Shown here: in pieces, positions 35,829 to 44,786 of the stretch
Layout: every line of letters begins with the position of its first letter
How positions within the stretch are numbered: position 1 is the first letter of the stretch
Source: Prolixibacteraceae bacterium
Lineage (GTDB): Bacteria; Bacteroidota; Bacteroidia; Bacteroidales; Prolixibacteraceae
Length of the DNA: 64,000 nucleotides
Direction: 5' to 3'
Assembly (NCBI GenBank): GCA_003457135.1
Contig: DMSQ01000013.1
Location: 1-64,000 of the forward strand
Position numbers and translations under genes: made by a program
The notes under the pieces: model-generated
The model's input: the letters and a program-made list of their open reading frames with translations, nothing else
What the model was told of the DNA's origin: nothing
Databases searched by the model: none

Positions 35829-38606
35829 CTATTCAAAATACCTGAATTCCTCTACCAGCAAGCGGTACAATTCTTCGCGAACCTTTTTGGTCAATTCCTG
35901 AATTTCGGCAAACAGATCGTGAAGGTCTTTCAGTCCTTCTTTTTCGGCGTATTTCTTAATTTGGATAAGGCCGGAATACGGAGTCAGGTAATCTTCATAA
36001 CCGAAATACCTGAAATATGGTTCATCTTTTAGCCCCACGTTGCGCAGGTATTGGCCTTTGCAGTAATTCAAGTTCCAGGTGCGATACAGTTGCTTAATCT
36101 TTTTAACCAGTTCAAAAGCTATTCCGTGTTCGGTTGAAACTTCCTGATCGAGCACAGTTGCCCAAAAGGATTCCGGATTAGCCGGACAAAGCGGGTTATC
36201 CACAAAAATCTCGGGTGCGCCCGGAACAGGATTATCGGCTTCGAAGGTGGTAACCACGCAGCGGTTTTCGGCCAGCACAAAGGCAAAGCATAAGGAATAC
36301 CAATAACCTGCAAGTTCTTCTTTTATTTCAGGAGCCCAAAGGTCCGACTGATTAGCCCAGGTTGGATATCTTCCGGCAATTGCTTTTCCAACAGAAAACC
36401 AAGTGGTTAAATTTTTGGCGGATTCCAAATCGTAAACGCAATAACCATATTTATCGGGAGAACTTGTAAAACACTTTAATAAATTAACTTTTATAATGCG
36501 ATTATCTAAATAAAACCAAAATCTATCTGGTTTATTTGAAAGTCTGTTTGCCGAATCTTGCTTTATCCTGACGGGAGTGCAATCATCCATAAAACCGATA
36601 AACGAACTATCTGAGATTCCATAGGTTTTTTTGTTTTTTCTTCGGGAGTCATTTAAAGGTAACCCTCCAAATACCTGATGACTTTTAAGTTCTGTTTGAG
36701 TTGGGTCCCGCTTAAAATCATACATTTTTTGGTTAGTAGTCCCTTTTATTGAAATTCGGTTTTCTGATAACTGAATTTTTGTCTCTTTTTCAAAATCAAC
36801 TCCTAACTGAAAGTTGACGTCATCATCGCTCATTGCCCAATTTACAGGGCTAAACCGGGCGCTTGTCATTTTGGTCAAATCGTAAACGCTTACCCGATTG
36901 TCGCGATTTTCTTCGGGTTGGTATTTCCAAACGGTAAAAGCCAGCGGCCATTTGCCTTTCAGTTTAAAAAACTCGTTGCTGGTAATAATAAACCCGTCGA
37001 GATAGCTGAAATTACTGTCCCATATTTTCCTGAAAGGCACGTAGGTTGGGCGTGGAATGAGCCACGAGGTTGGGGTAAAAATCATTACAACAGGTTCGCA
37101 GCCTTCACGCTTTTGGGTTTGGTTGCGGGCAATGTTCAGAATCTGACCCAAAAATGCGAGATAGCGTTCTTTCCCTGCATCTTCGCCGGTAAGTTCAAGA
37201 ATGGAGGGATGAATTGTATAATTTGCATCCGCGCTTTCGCGTGCACTCTCGTGTTCATCTGTGTTTTTGTAGGGAGGGTTCAGCAAAAAGGCAATAGGTT
37301 TGTCGAGCGAAAGGTTTTTCAGTTTGAGTTCTTTTTCAAGTTCTGATACATAAGTTGCAGCATCGCAATCTAAAAAGTTCAATCCTTTGTTTTCCGAGGT
37401 TTTCGGAATGATGGTAAACCCGGTTTCAACGTGGTAGGGGTCAATTTTCATTCGCCGCTCGATAATACGCAGCAGGTCGGGTTGCAGCTCGGAGATGATT
37501 TTGTGTTTCTGCTTACCGCGCCAGCTCGAAATCAAATTGCCTGAACCGCCAGCCGGATCGAAGAAAATGTAAAGGTCGTTTACCTTTTCGCCTAAAATGC
37601 GTTTGGCAAACCACAACGCGAAACGGCTCAGATTCGCATCGGTAAAAAATATGCCGTGCTGTTTCACATATTCCGGATCAATGCGCGACATTACTTCATC
37701 AAACCGGCTGAAATAGTAATCGACAGTGAGACCCGAACCTTCGTTTGTGAATATATAACGGTTTTCGACAAACTTTTTAAAGGCTTTATGTTGCGCTGGT
37801 TTTACTGCAATAGGCTCGCACAGATTACGGCTTTTGAAACCCACCAGTTGAACATTGCCGGTGTATTCGTTTTCGGCTATAGCAGAAGTAATATCCCAGT
37901 AGGCAATCATGGTGTAGAATGCATGAACAGCTTCAATTGGGTGATCGAAAAAATCTTTCAGTAATTCAATTTCGCCAATAAAATTGTGCGTATCGATTTG
38001 CATTCTCCCGGCCTTGCTGTTCCGCAAAATCGAAGCAATTTCATGCCAGAAAAATTCAATGCCAAATCGCGGATTCCCGTTAAAATCAAAACTAATGGCT
38101 TCGTTTTTCTGATGAATTTTATCGAACCGTTTGGGGTCTATAAAATAGAGAGCGGTTTCTTCAATCTCCTTTTTTGCTGGTGTGGGTGTTCTTGCGGCGT
38201 TTTCCCTACCAACAAGGCTGGGCGCTTTATACGGTGCGGCAGTATGTGCCATCAGAAAAGCGTGTTCCGGAATTTGGTTTACGCGCCAGATGCCCACAAA
38301 TTTATGGGCAATCACAAGAATCAACTGGTATGCCAGCCCAAACCGTTTCTGGTAGTGCAATGCCTGGTAAAAACCGGCCAGCCATTCAGAAAAATCTGAT
38401 TTTGTTTCGAGGATAAAAACACCTTCCACATAACCATCGGCGCCTTGCGCATCGGTTTCTACGATAAATTTATCATCGTATAGGTTTCTGAAGAATGGAT
38501 AAAGCAAAGGTTGTTTTGCCTTTTCGCTGCTGGTACTGGTTAGGTATTGTGTGAGCAGCTTCATTTCCTCTTGAAGTGATTTGCCTTTGGGTCGTGGAAT
38601 TGCCAT
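35829..38606 (-). CDS. Single-chain restriction-modification enzyme (type IIG-like)
   Basis: The 925-residue protein combines nuclease and N6-adenine methyltransferase modules. The N-terminus has a PD-(D/E)xK-like core (D57 in GADGYVEG, then E67-T-K69 in FILETKS, and QALHYQ as the following helix). The methyltransferase domain has motif I FFDPAGGSG (D350) and motif IV LLNPPY (443-446), the NPPY of gamma-class N6-adenine enzymes. The last ~280 residues likely hold target recognition (TRD). The length and order fit Eco57I/type IIL-like enzymes that cleave and modify with one polypeptide. No separate methylase or nuclease gene is adjacent, so it is self-contained defence. Recognition sequence is unknown. 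Confidence 0.82.
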   Translation of the reverse strand: MAIPRPKGKSLQEEMKLLTQYLTSTSSEKAKQPLLYPFFRNLYDDKFIVETDAQGADGYVEGVFILETKSDFSEWLAGFYQALHYQKRFGLAYQLILVIAHKFVGIWRVNQIPEHAFLMAHTAAPYKAPSLVGRENAARTPTPAKKEIEETALYFIDPKRFDKIHQKNEAISFDFNGNPRFGIEFFWHEIASILRNSKAGRMQIDTHNFIGEIELLKDFFDHPIEAVHAFYTMIAYWDITSAIAENEYTGNVQLVGFKSRNLCEPIAVKPAQHKAFKKFVENRYIFTNEGSGLTVDYYFSRFDEVMSRIDPEYVKQHGIFFTDANLSRFALWFAKRILGEKVNDLYIFFDPAGGSGNLISSWRGKQKHKIISELQPDLLRIIERRMKIDPYHVETGFTIIPKTSENKGLNFLDCDAATYVSELEKELKLKNLSLDKPIAFLLNPPYKNTDEHESARESADANYTIHPSILELTGEDAGKERYLAFLGQILNIARNQTQKREGCEPVVMIFTPTSWLIPRPTYVPFRKIWDSNFSYLDGFIITSNEFFKLKGKWPLAFTVWKYQPEENRDNRVSVYDLTKMTSARFSPVNWAMSDDDVNFQLGVDFEKETKIQLSENRISIKGTTNQKMYDFKRDPTQTELKSHQVFGGLPLNDSRRKNKKTYGISDSSFIGFMDDCTPVRIKQDSANRLSNKPDRFWFYLDNRIIKVNLLKCFTSSPDKYGYCVYDLESAKNLTTWFSVGKAIAGRYPTWANQSDLWAPEIKEELAGYWYSLCFAFVLAENRCVVTTFEADNPVPGAPEIFVDNPLCPANPESFWATVLDQEVSTEHGIAFELVKKIKQLYRTWNLNYCKGQYLRNVGLKDEPYFRYFGYEDYLTPYSGLIQIKKYAEKEGLKDLHDLFAEIQELTKKVREELYRLLVEEFRYFE

Positions 38607-38733
38607 TGATTTATTGGTTTTGAAAATCGCTACAAATTAGGTTTTTTATGTCATTTGGGCAACTGGCAGATTCCGATTTCCTAATAAACCGTTAATCTTT
38701 CAGTTGAAAAATCATGAACCACTTTGGTTTTCC

Positions 38734-38741
38734 TACTTTTG
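38734..38741 (+). promoter_or_regulatory. -7 element TACTTTTG for the MFS gene
   Basis: Perfect TAnnTTTG, 29 bases before the ATG at 38771. It lies inside the 5' extension of the longer frame (ATG 38714), so the longer protein is unlikely. Confidence 0.5.
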
Positions 38742-38770
38742 TACTGGTAATTCACCGATCAGAAAAGCAA

Positions 38771-39958
38771 ATGACAGAAAATACTTCCTACTCCACCGAA
38801 GTCCTTCCCGATAAACGCCGTATTCGCCTTGCTGTTGCGCTGGTTTATTTCAGCATGGGGCTTTGCTTTTCGTCGTGGGCAAGCCGTATTCCGGATATTA
38901 AAACTGCCCTTCACCTCAACGATGCATTGTTTGGAAGTATTCTGTTTGCATTGCCAGTCGGACAATTCCTGATGATGACCTTTTCCGGAAAGTTGGTGAC
39001 CCGCTTCGGTAGCCGGAAGATTTTGCTTTTTGCACTTCCTGTATATACTGTTTTCCTAAGTAACGTGGGTTTGGTTAAGGAAGGCTGGCAACTGGCTATT
39101 GCCTTGTTTTTGTTTGGTTTGGCCGGGAACCTGTGCAACATTTCAATCAACACACAGGGCGTTGCTGCCGAGCGATTGTATGGACGGCCTATTATGGCAT
39201 CGTTTCATGGCGGATGGAGCCTTGCCGGGTTTACCGGTGCGCTGATCGGGTTGGGCATGATCAACCTGAAAGTTCCTCCCTACTGGCATTTTGTTACTGT
39301 AATCCTGATTGTTTGGACGATAGTCTGGATTAATCAGCCATTTCTCATCAGCGGGAAATCAGGAACAAATCCGGATGAACCCAAACGTAAATTCTTCTCC
39401 AAACCCGACAGTGTCCTTCTTCAGCTTGGAATCATCGGTTTTTGCAGTATGGCCAGCGAAGGAGCCATGTTCGACTGGAGCGGAATCTATTTCAAAGATG
39501 TGGTGAAAGCTCCGGCGTCTCTGGTCATTCTCGGTTATACTTCGTTTATGATTATGATGGCTACCGGGCGTTTTGTAGCCGACTTCCTTATTTCGAAAAT
39601 TGGCCGCAAAAGTTTGCTTCAAATTTGCGGCGCAATGATTTCGACAGGTTTGTTTACTGCGGTATTGTTCCCTTATCTGATTCCTTCTACATTGGCGTTC
39701 ATGTTGGTTGGACTCGGCGTTTCGAGCATTGTTCCGACGGTTTACAGCGCTGCCGGAAGGCACAGTAAAGTTCCCCCGGGAATTGCTTTGGCAACTGTTT
39801 CGAGTGTCAGTTTTCTGGGTTTTTTAATGGGGCCACCGCTAATTGGCTACATTTCAGAAGCTTTTGGATTACGTTATTCATTTGCTGTTATAGGCATTTT
39901 TGGAATAGGTATCACTTTGATGGTTTCCAGAGTTAAAGCATTGAAAAACGAGACATAA
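38771..39958 (+). CDS. MFS permease
   Basis: The start at 38771 (MTENTSYSTEV) gives 395 residues with 12 predicted membrane helices. The major facilitator loop motif is visible between helices 2 and 3 as GKLVTRFGSRK and its repeat after helix 8 as ADFLISKIGRKS. The helix-1 motif FSMGLCFSSWASRIPDIK resembles YbjJ-type sugar/drug family transporters. The substrate is unknown. A good promoter element sits 29 bases upstream. Confidence 0.85.
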   Translation: MTENTSYSTEVLPDKRRIRLAVALVYFSMGLCFSSWASRIPDIKTALHLNDALFGSILFALPVGQFLMMTFSGKLVTRFGSRKILLFALPVYTVFLSNVGLVKEGWQLAIALFLFGLAGNLCNISINTQGVAAERLYGRPIMASFHGGWSLAGFTGALIGLGMINLKVPPYWHFVTVILIVWTIVWINQPFLISGKSGTNPDEPKRKFFSKPDSVLLQLGIIGFCSMASEGAMFDWSGIYFKDVVKAPASLVILGYTSFMIMMATGRFVADFLISKIGRKSLLQICGAMISTGLFTAVLFPYLIPSTLAFMLVGLGVSSIVPTVYSAAGRHSKVPPGIALATVSSVSFLGFLMGPPLIGYISEAFGLRYSFAVIGIFGIGITLMVSRVKALKNET

Positions 39959-39961
39959 AAA

Positions 39962-39990
39962 AACGCTTCGGAATGACTCCCCGAAGCGTT
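39962..39990 (-). terminator. Intrinsic terminator between convergent genes
   Basis: A 10-bp perfect stem AACGCTTCGG (39962-39971) / CCGAAGCGTT (39981-39990) closes a 9-base loop. On the minus strand the stem is followed by a run of T residues, fitting termination of the isomerase gene; the plus-strand side has no T-run. Confidence 0.75.
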
Positions 39991-40056
39991 CCTGAGTATT
40001 CCGGGAAAACTGATTCGTATTAGGCCCGGGCCTTTTTCTTATTGATCAGGATACGA

Positions 40057-41052
40057 TTAGCTTAATATCTTTTTAGCGTACTCAGCGCATTTAGCTACTT
40101 CTTTGGCGGCATCGGAATCGGCAGGCACTTCATATTCCAGTTCAATATCAACATAAATAGGCCATTTTTCCTTTTTCAGGAGCAAAAGCACATCGGCAAT
40201 CGGCATTTCGCCTTTTCCCCAAACCTGATTGGTATTTGCAGGTGTTGATTTTGGTCCGGTTTTGTCCTTCATGTGAATGCTTACAATCCGGGTATGAAGC
40301 CTTTTAATCAGATCATTCGGATGTAAACCAGTGCTGCCGAAATAATGTCCGGCATCAAAATTCAACATGTTGTTTGGCGAATAGGCCAGAAACTTATCAA
40401 AGTTCCACCCCGGTTCTGCTGGTTGCCCATGCTGATGGAAAATAGCATACATCTTATGTTTTTCGGCAAACGGGCCAAGACGTTTGCATGCCTCGTCGCC
40501 AATTTCGTTGCATACTCCTTTGGCGCCGATAGCCTTGGCTGCATTGAATGCGTAATCAATCTCTTCATCAGTCCAGTTGGCCGGCGAAAATTTAATTATA
40601 TGGATATTTATTCCTGCATCGTTAAACATTTTTCGCAGTCCGCTATATTTCTTTACCGGTAATGAAATCCGCCACTTTCGTTGAGCTTCGGTGGCAATGG
40701 CAGCCGCTTTTTCATATTCTGCTTTTTGCTCTTTGGTTTGTTCAACACCACGCGGTGGTCTTGGCGGGCCTTGTGGAATTCCCAGATAGTCTTCGGCAAC
40801 GTTTCCCATTAATTCAAGATCATTGATTCCGGCTTGCAAAAAATAACTGATTATATCTTTTGGAGTGCCCGGCATGCTTCTCCAGCTATAGGTAATTGCC
40901 CCAATCTGAACTCCACCAAATTTTGAGTTTGGTTTTGCATCTTTTAAGCCTAAATCCCAACTTTTAAATCCATAACTAATAGGAATAGCTGAAAATGCAG
41001 CAACAGTTGCTGCAGAGCTCAGAAATTTCCGGCGTGACAGTTTATTTTCCAT
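40057..41052 (-). CDS. Tat-exported sugar phosphate isomerase/epimerase-like protein
   Basis: The start at 41052 (MENKLSRRKFLSSAATVAAF) gives a clear twin-arginine signal: SRRKFL at 6-11 followed by a hydrophobic region ending near AIPISYG. The mature ~300 residues form a xylose-isomerase-like TIM barrel: IGAITYSWRSMPG, INDLELMG, YAIFHQHG, LNFDAGHYFGSTG, HTRIVSIHMKDK and WPIYVDIELEYE, with His, Asp and Glu metal-ligand candidates at strand ends. Such periplasmic members often act on sugars rather than sugar phosphates; substrate unknown. It is 33 bases from the SGNH esterase gene and probably co-transcribed. Confidence 0.85.
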   Translation of the reverse strand: MENKLSRRKFLSSAATVAAFSAIPISYGFKSWDLGLKDAKPNSKFGGVQIGAITYSWRSMPGTPKDIISYFLQAGINDLELMGNVAEDYLGIPQGPPRPPRGVEQTKEQKAEYEKAAAIATEAQRKWRISLPVKKYSGLRKMFNDAGINIHIIKFSPANWTDEEIDYAFNAAKAIGAKGVCNEIGDEACKRLGPFAEKHKMYAIFHQHGQPAEPGWNFDKFLAYSPNNMLNFDAGHYFGSTGLHPNDLIKRLHTRIVSIHMKDKTGPKSTPANTNQVWGKGEMPIADVLLLLKKEKWPIYVDIELEYEVPADSDAAKEVAKCAEYAKKILS

Positions 41053-41085
41053 CTTGTTGATTTTTATAAATATTAGTACAATCAT

Positions 41086-42510
41086 TTATTTTTCAGGCTC
41101 CCACTCGTCGGTGCGGAACGAAGAAACAGGCAATCCATCGGTGCTGAATAAATCGCCTGCAATGAAATCCTTAAAAGCATAGCGAACGGCGACCGGTTCA
41201 GCGACAGAAGGTGAGAAGACCGTAATCCCGGTTCCGGTAATGAATGCCCTGGCTGGAAAAAACCGTTTGTTGGCTCCGGCAAGTTCGAAGCACGACAACT
41301 CTTTTCCGTACGAAGTCAGTCCGTTCGAAGCGTTGTCAAACGTAAGTTTTACCACGCCTTCTGTTACTTTCATTTCTTTCATCACCGGGCTCAGGCAGGT
41401 AATCCCTTTCATTCCGTAGGTTTGAGACAGTGCCAGGAGCGCGAGTCTTTTGGAACCTGCTTCCTTGTTGGCCGGATGGATACAATCTTTTTCACCAATG
41501 TCCATGATACAAGCCATACCAATGTTCTTTATTGCTGTTGAAGCTTTTAACTGGGCCTCCCGCAAATAGGCTGAATTAAGACCAGTAGGGCCGTAATCGA
41601 ATGGTGCAATCTGTACAAAGTAGAACGGAAATTCGCCGATTCCCCATACCGAACGCCAGTTTTCGATCAGTCCTGTCATCAGTTTTTGATATTCTTTTGG
41701 TTCATTTCGGTTAGATTCCCCCTGATACCAGATGCCTCCACGTATTCCATATCCGACAATCGGATTAATCATTGCATTGAAAAGGACTGTTGGTGTTTGC
41801 GGTGAAAGGTTTTCAACAGGTTTTTTCTCCGGAAGTTTTACCCAGTCGAAGTTTTTACAACCCATTTCACTTATCCAGGGCTCGATACGGGTTCCTCCCC
41901 AACTGGTATTGATCAGGCCAATCGGTACATCCAGGGCTTTATTCAGCATCAGGCCAAAATAATAGGCTGTTGCACTGAATTCGTAAACATTTTCAGGTAC
42001 GCAAGCTTTCCAGTCACCGGTAAAATTATCAAGTGGTTCAAGACTGGTAGCCCTTTTTACAGTGAACAACCTGATATTTGGATTGGCTGAAAGAGCAACA
42101 GCATCCGACGAACCAGTAATAGGCTGGTTTCTGAAGCCTTTCATGGGCATTTCCATATTCGATTGTCCTGAGCAAATCCAAACCTCACCGATAAGTACAT
42201 TCTTCAATTTGAGCGCTTTGTCATCGCTGATGTTAATTTCATAAGGTCCACCGGCATTTGGGGTGGCAACTTTCAGTCTCCAGCTTCCATCGGACGATGC
42301 CTTAGTACTGTAACTTTTGTTGTTCCAGGAGGTGAAAACTTTGACTGTTGAATTTTTATTGGCTTTACCCCAAATGGCAGCATCGGTTTGCTGCTGTAAA
42401 ACCATATTGTCGCAAAAAACAGCAGGTAAATGAACTTCAGCAAATGCTTGACTTACTGTTAAGAGCATAACCAACAGGACGGCGATCATTGATAAGGTTG
42501 TTTGTTTCAT
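41086..42510 (-). CDS. Secreted sialate O-acetylesterase-like SGNH hydrolase
   Basis: The signal peptide is MKQTTLSMIAVLLVMLLTVSQAF. The 474-residue protein has the sialate O-acetylesterase layout: an N-terminal beta segment (LPAVFCDNMVLQQQ), the nucleophile motif CSGQSNMEM with Ser117, an inserted beta domain, IWYQGESN near residue 260 and DIGEKDCIHPANK near 345, which carries the Asp-x-x-His dyad. Similar enzymes in polysaccharide loci remove acetyl groups from xylan or other glycans, so the substrate need not be sialic acid. It is followed by the Tat-exported isomerase-like gene. Confidence 0.87.
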   Translation of the reverse strand: MKQTTLSMIAVLLVMLLTVSQAFAEVHLPAVFCDNMVLQQQTDAAIWGKANKNSTVKVFTSWNNKSYSTKASSDGSWRLKVATPNAGGPYEINISDDKALKLKNVLIGEVWICSGQSNMEMPMKGFRNQPITGSSDAVALSANPNIRLFTVKRATSLEPLDNFTGDWKACVPENVYEFSATAYYFGLMLNKALDVPIGLINTSWGGTRIEPWISEMGCKNFDWVKLPEKKPVENLSPQTPTVLFNAMINPIVGYGIRGGIWYQGESNRNEPKEYQKLMTGLIENWRSVWGIGEFPFYFVQIAPFDYGPTGLNSAYLREAQLKASTAIKNIGMACIMDIGEKDCIHPANKEAGSKRLALLALSQTYGMKGITCLSPVMKEMKVTEGVVKLTFDNASNGLTSYGKELSCFELAGANKRFFPARAFITGTGITVFSPSVAEPVAVRYAFKDFIAGDLFSTDGLPVSSFRTDEWEPEK

Positions 42511-42656
42511 TTTTGTTTATTATGGATGGATTTATTGTATTCAGGTTAATTTTGAGGATGCAAGGTATGGTAAAATCATTACTGAAGCAATGGAATCCAT
42601 GAGAAATTTGGTCAGGATATTATTAAAAATGATCCAAGTAGTTCTTCAATGACCGT

Positions 42657-43025
42657 TTATCTGCTAAACTTTTTGATTTTCAAATGGAAATGGATAGACG
42701 AATCGGGCTTCATAACCGGCATATTTGAATGATAGAAGGGTTTTAAAATTGGCATATTGAAATTCGGATCGGCATAAATCCGGGTTTTTTGGTTCGGAAT
42801 GACTGCCAGGTTCGGATTCAACTGGAATTGTCTGTTACCAGGTAAATCAAAGCGGTGATTTTCGCTGCCGAAAGGATTTTTTAGTTTCAGTTGGTTCTGA
42901 AGTCTGGGAAGTATCGTATCATTACTGATGATCAGCGTATCAGTTTTTAGATTTAGCCTGGTCTGTGCCATTGCAGAAACGGAAATCAATAACACATTGA
43001 TTAAAATGAAACTAAACGTTTTCAT
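42657..43025 (-). CDS. Small exported hypothetical protein
   Basis: The start at 43025 (MKTFSFILINVLLISVSAMAQ) gives a 122-residue product whose signal peptide is evident; 7 upstream residues are excluded. The mature part is short, basic and rich in Asn, Pro and Leu (NDTILPRLQNQLKLKNPFG, KTRIYADPNFNMP) and appears disordered. It ends in HFHLKIKKFSR. No family or function is recognised. It has its own promoter region on both sides. Confidence 0.6.
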   Translation of the reverse strand: MKTFSFILINVLLISVSAMAQTRLNLKTDTLIISNDTILPRLQNQLKLKNPFGSENHRFDLPGNRQFQLNPNLAVIPNQKTRIYADPNFNMPILKPFYHSNMPVMKPDSSIHFHLKIKKFSR

Positions 43026-43121
43026 GGCCCGGTGTATTTTGGACACCTAAAACTAACTAAAAAACTAATTAAGAAGTGTTAATTAAAGCTTTTTAACATT
43101 GAGATGGTCATTCGATTGAAA

Positions 43122-43499
43122 TTATTTTGAAGAGAATAAAGCAATGTATTTATCGCGGTGGTAATATGCCAGAAAAAGATTCCCAATCATTAACAGGATG
43201 GCAACAACCAGGCCTTCGGGTGCCAGGAATATGTGGAACAACAAAATATTGACGTTAATTGGGAATATGAAAATTGTGGCAAGAGGTACAAACCTTCCGG
43301 CGATAAATGCCACGGCGCAAACAAGTTCGATTACTTTAATGGTTGTCATCATATAAACCGAAGCATTTAGTCCATCCATATAAATTTTAATGTCGCCTGT
43401 TAATTCGGGTTGTGGAACTAGTTTAAAGAGTACAACTACGGAAGAGAATAAAAACATCAATCCCATCAGGATACGAACAATTAATACGGCAATTTTCAT
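43122..43499 (-). CDS. DoxX-like four-helix membrane protein
   Basis: The start at 43499 (MKIAVLIVRILMGLMFLFSS) gives 125 residues with four hydrophobic helices, and the DoxX N-terminal pattern (RILMGLMFLFSSVVVLFKLV). DoxX-like proteins are small quinone- or redox-linked membrane proteins of uncertain role. It starts 20 bases after the stop of the SRPBCC gene, so the pair form an operon. Confidence 0.75.
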   Translation of the reverse strand: MKIAVLIVRILMGLMFLFSSVVVLFKLVPQPELTGDIKIYMDGLNASVYMMTTIKVIELVCAVAFIAGRFVPLATIFIFPINVNILLFHIFLAPEGLVVAILLMIGNLFLAYYHRDKYIALFSSK

Positions 43500-43519
43500 T
43501 TTTTTTAATTTTAAAGTTG

Positions 43520-43960
43520 CTACTGGTGATTGTTTTCTTTCAGAAAATCTTTCAATGATGTGCCAATAAGCCAGGTCCAACCTTCTATAAAATTTTCTTT
43601 CGCAAAATCGGGATTATTGGACGAAAAAGATTTCAGACCTTCATGTGTCAGTTTTAGGGTGGTTTGATTTTCCCGGGCAAACAATTCGAAAGTAACGAGC
43701 GTGTTGCCTTCGTAACCATCGTAACGCCAGCTGTAAGTGAGCCGTTTTTCATGAATTACCTCGGTGATTTTGCACAGGTGCAAATACCGCCGGTTTTCAT
43801 CGGGGCCGCCCCAAAACTGGAACTCGAAACCCACTTCAGGAATAAATTCCTGAAAGTCGAAATACCATTGCTTCATTTCATCTTTGTCGGTGATGGCTTT
43901 CCAAATTCTGTCTCCAGTCACCTCGAAAGTGCGTTCGATCACAAATGATTCATCTGCCAT
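43520..43960 (-). CDS. SRPBCC/AHSA1-domain protein
   Basis: The 146-residue cytosolic protein opens ESFVIERTFEVTGDRIWKAITDKDEMKQWY, a typical AHSA1 (activator of Hsp90 ATPase homologue 1-like) START-fold domain, continuing with WRYDGYEGNTLVTFEL and KENFIEGWTWLIG. Members bind hydrophobic ligands or act as stress proteins; none is indicated here. It is the first gene of a pair with the DoxX-like gene. Confidence 0.8.
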   Translation of the reverse strand: MADESFVIERTFEVTGDRIWKAITDKDEMKQWYFDFQEFIPEVGFEFQFWGGPDENRRYLHLCKITEVIHEKRLTYSWRYDGYEGNTLVTFELFARENQTTLKLTHEGLKSFSSNNPDFAKENFIEGWTWLIGTSLKDFLKENNHQ

Positions 43961-44106
43961 GATTTATTTTTAGAAATAAGTTGAATTTGGGTATAAAACC
44001 AATTTGTAACACAATTGTTCTAAAAACCTGAATTTTTAAAATTTTTCCTGAATTTGATGATTGACAAATACAAATTTCTTCCTGATATTAGTGATAAATT
44101 TACCAG

Positions 44107-44682
44107 ATGAAACGACTCTTTATTGGTATTCCAATATTTTCTGAACAGGTTATTCAATTTACAAACAGTTGTCAGAAAGATGAATTGCTGAACCGCTATG
44201 TAATCAAATGGACCAATCCTTTTAACTGGCACATCACTTTGATTTTCCTTGGTCAAACGCCGGAATCTAAACTGGATGTGCTTCAAAAATATATGGAAAG
44301 CTCGTTTACAGGGATTCCTTCATTTAATGCTGAATTAAGAGGAATAGGGATTTTCCCCAATTCAAATAATCCCAAAGTTTTGTGGCTTGGACTTGATCAT
44401 CTGAATCCGCTCATTTCCGCTCAAAGGAATATGGTTGAATTACTTCAACAGAATGGATTTAATCTGGAAAACAAACCGCTCAAACCGCACCTGACCCTTG
44501 CCCGTGTGAAAAATTCAGCAAGCCGGATGGCAATTGTTTCATTGATTGATCAGTATAAAAGTTTCGATTTTGGTACAGTTACGTTTGACAGGGTGATTCT
44601 GTACGAAAGCATCTCCACACCCAGTGGCCCGGAATACAAACCTTTGTTCGCGAAAGAGTTATCCAGTAGCTATTGCAACTGA
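44107..44682 (+). CDS. thpR: RNA 2',3'-cyclic phosphodiesterase ThpR (2H family)
   Basis: The 191-residue protein has the two HxTx motifs of the 2H phosphoesterase family: WHITLIFLG (H42, T44) and KPHLTLARV (H128, T130), symmetrically placed in a bilobal fold. Family members hydrolyse 2',3'-cyclic phosphates in RNA or ligate in reverse, hence the older name 2'-5' RNA ligase. The start MKRLFIGIP is typical. Its stop codon overlaps the start of the first palindromic repeat downstream. Confidence 0.9.
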   Translation: MKRLFIGIPIFSEQVIQFTNSCQKDELLNRYVIKWTNPFNWHITLIFLGQTPESKLDVLQKYMESSFTGIPSFNAELRGIGIFPNSNNPKVLWLGLDHLNPLISAQRNMVELLQQNGFNLENKPLKPHLTLARVKNSASRMAIVSLIDQYKSFDFGTVTFDRVILYESISTPSGPEYKPLFAKELSSSYCN

Positions 44683-44706
44683 TCCGATGACTCGCAGTCA
44701 TCGGAT
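44682..44706. repeat. Palindromic repeat copy A
   Basis: An 11-bp perfect inverted repeat ATCCGATGACT (44682-44692) / AGTCATCGGAT (44696-44706), overlapping the thpR stop codon. Confidence 0.7.
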
Positions 44707-44745
44707 GAGAAAATCAGAGAGTATAAAGGAATTGATTTTACAGAT

Positions 44746-44780
44746 AACTGATCCGATGACTCGAAGTCATCGGATCAGTT
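44746..44780. terminator. Palindromic repeat copy B, probable terminator
   Basis: A 16-bp perfect stem AACTGATCCGATGACT (44746-44761) / complement (44765-44780) with a 3-base loop, followed by TTAT. It lies between converging thpR and hydA, and shares its core with copies at 44682 and 50591. Confidence 0.75.
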
Positions 44781-44786
44781 ATTAGA

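Noticed and set aside
44680..44786. Mobile-element ends around thpR/hydA
   Set aside because: The palindromes are short, no transposase frame or target-site duplication is visible, and simple terminator function explains copy B.
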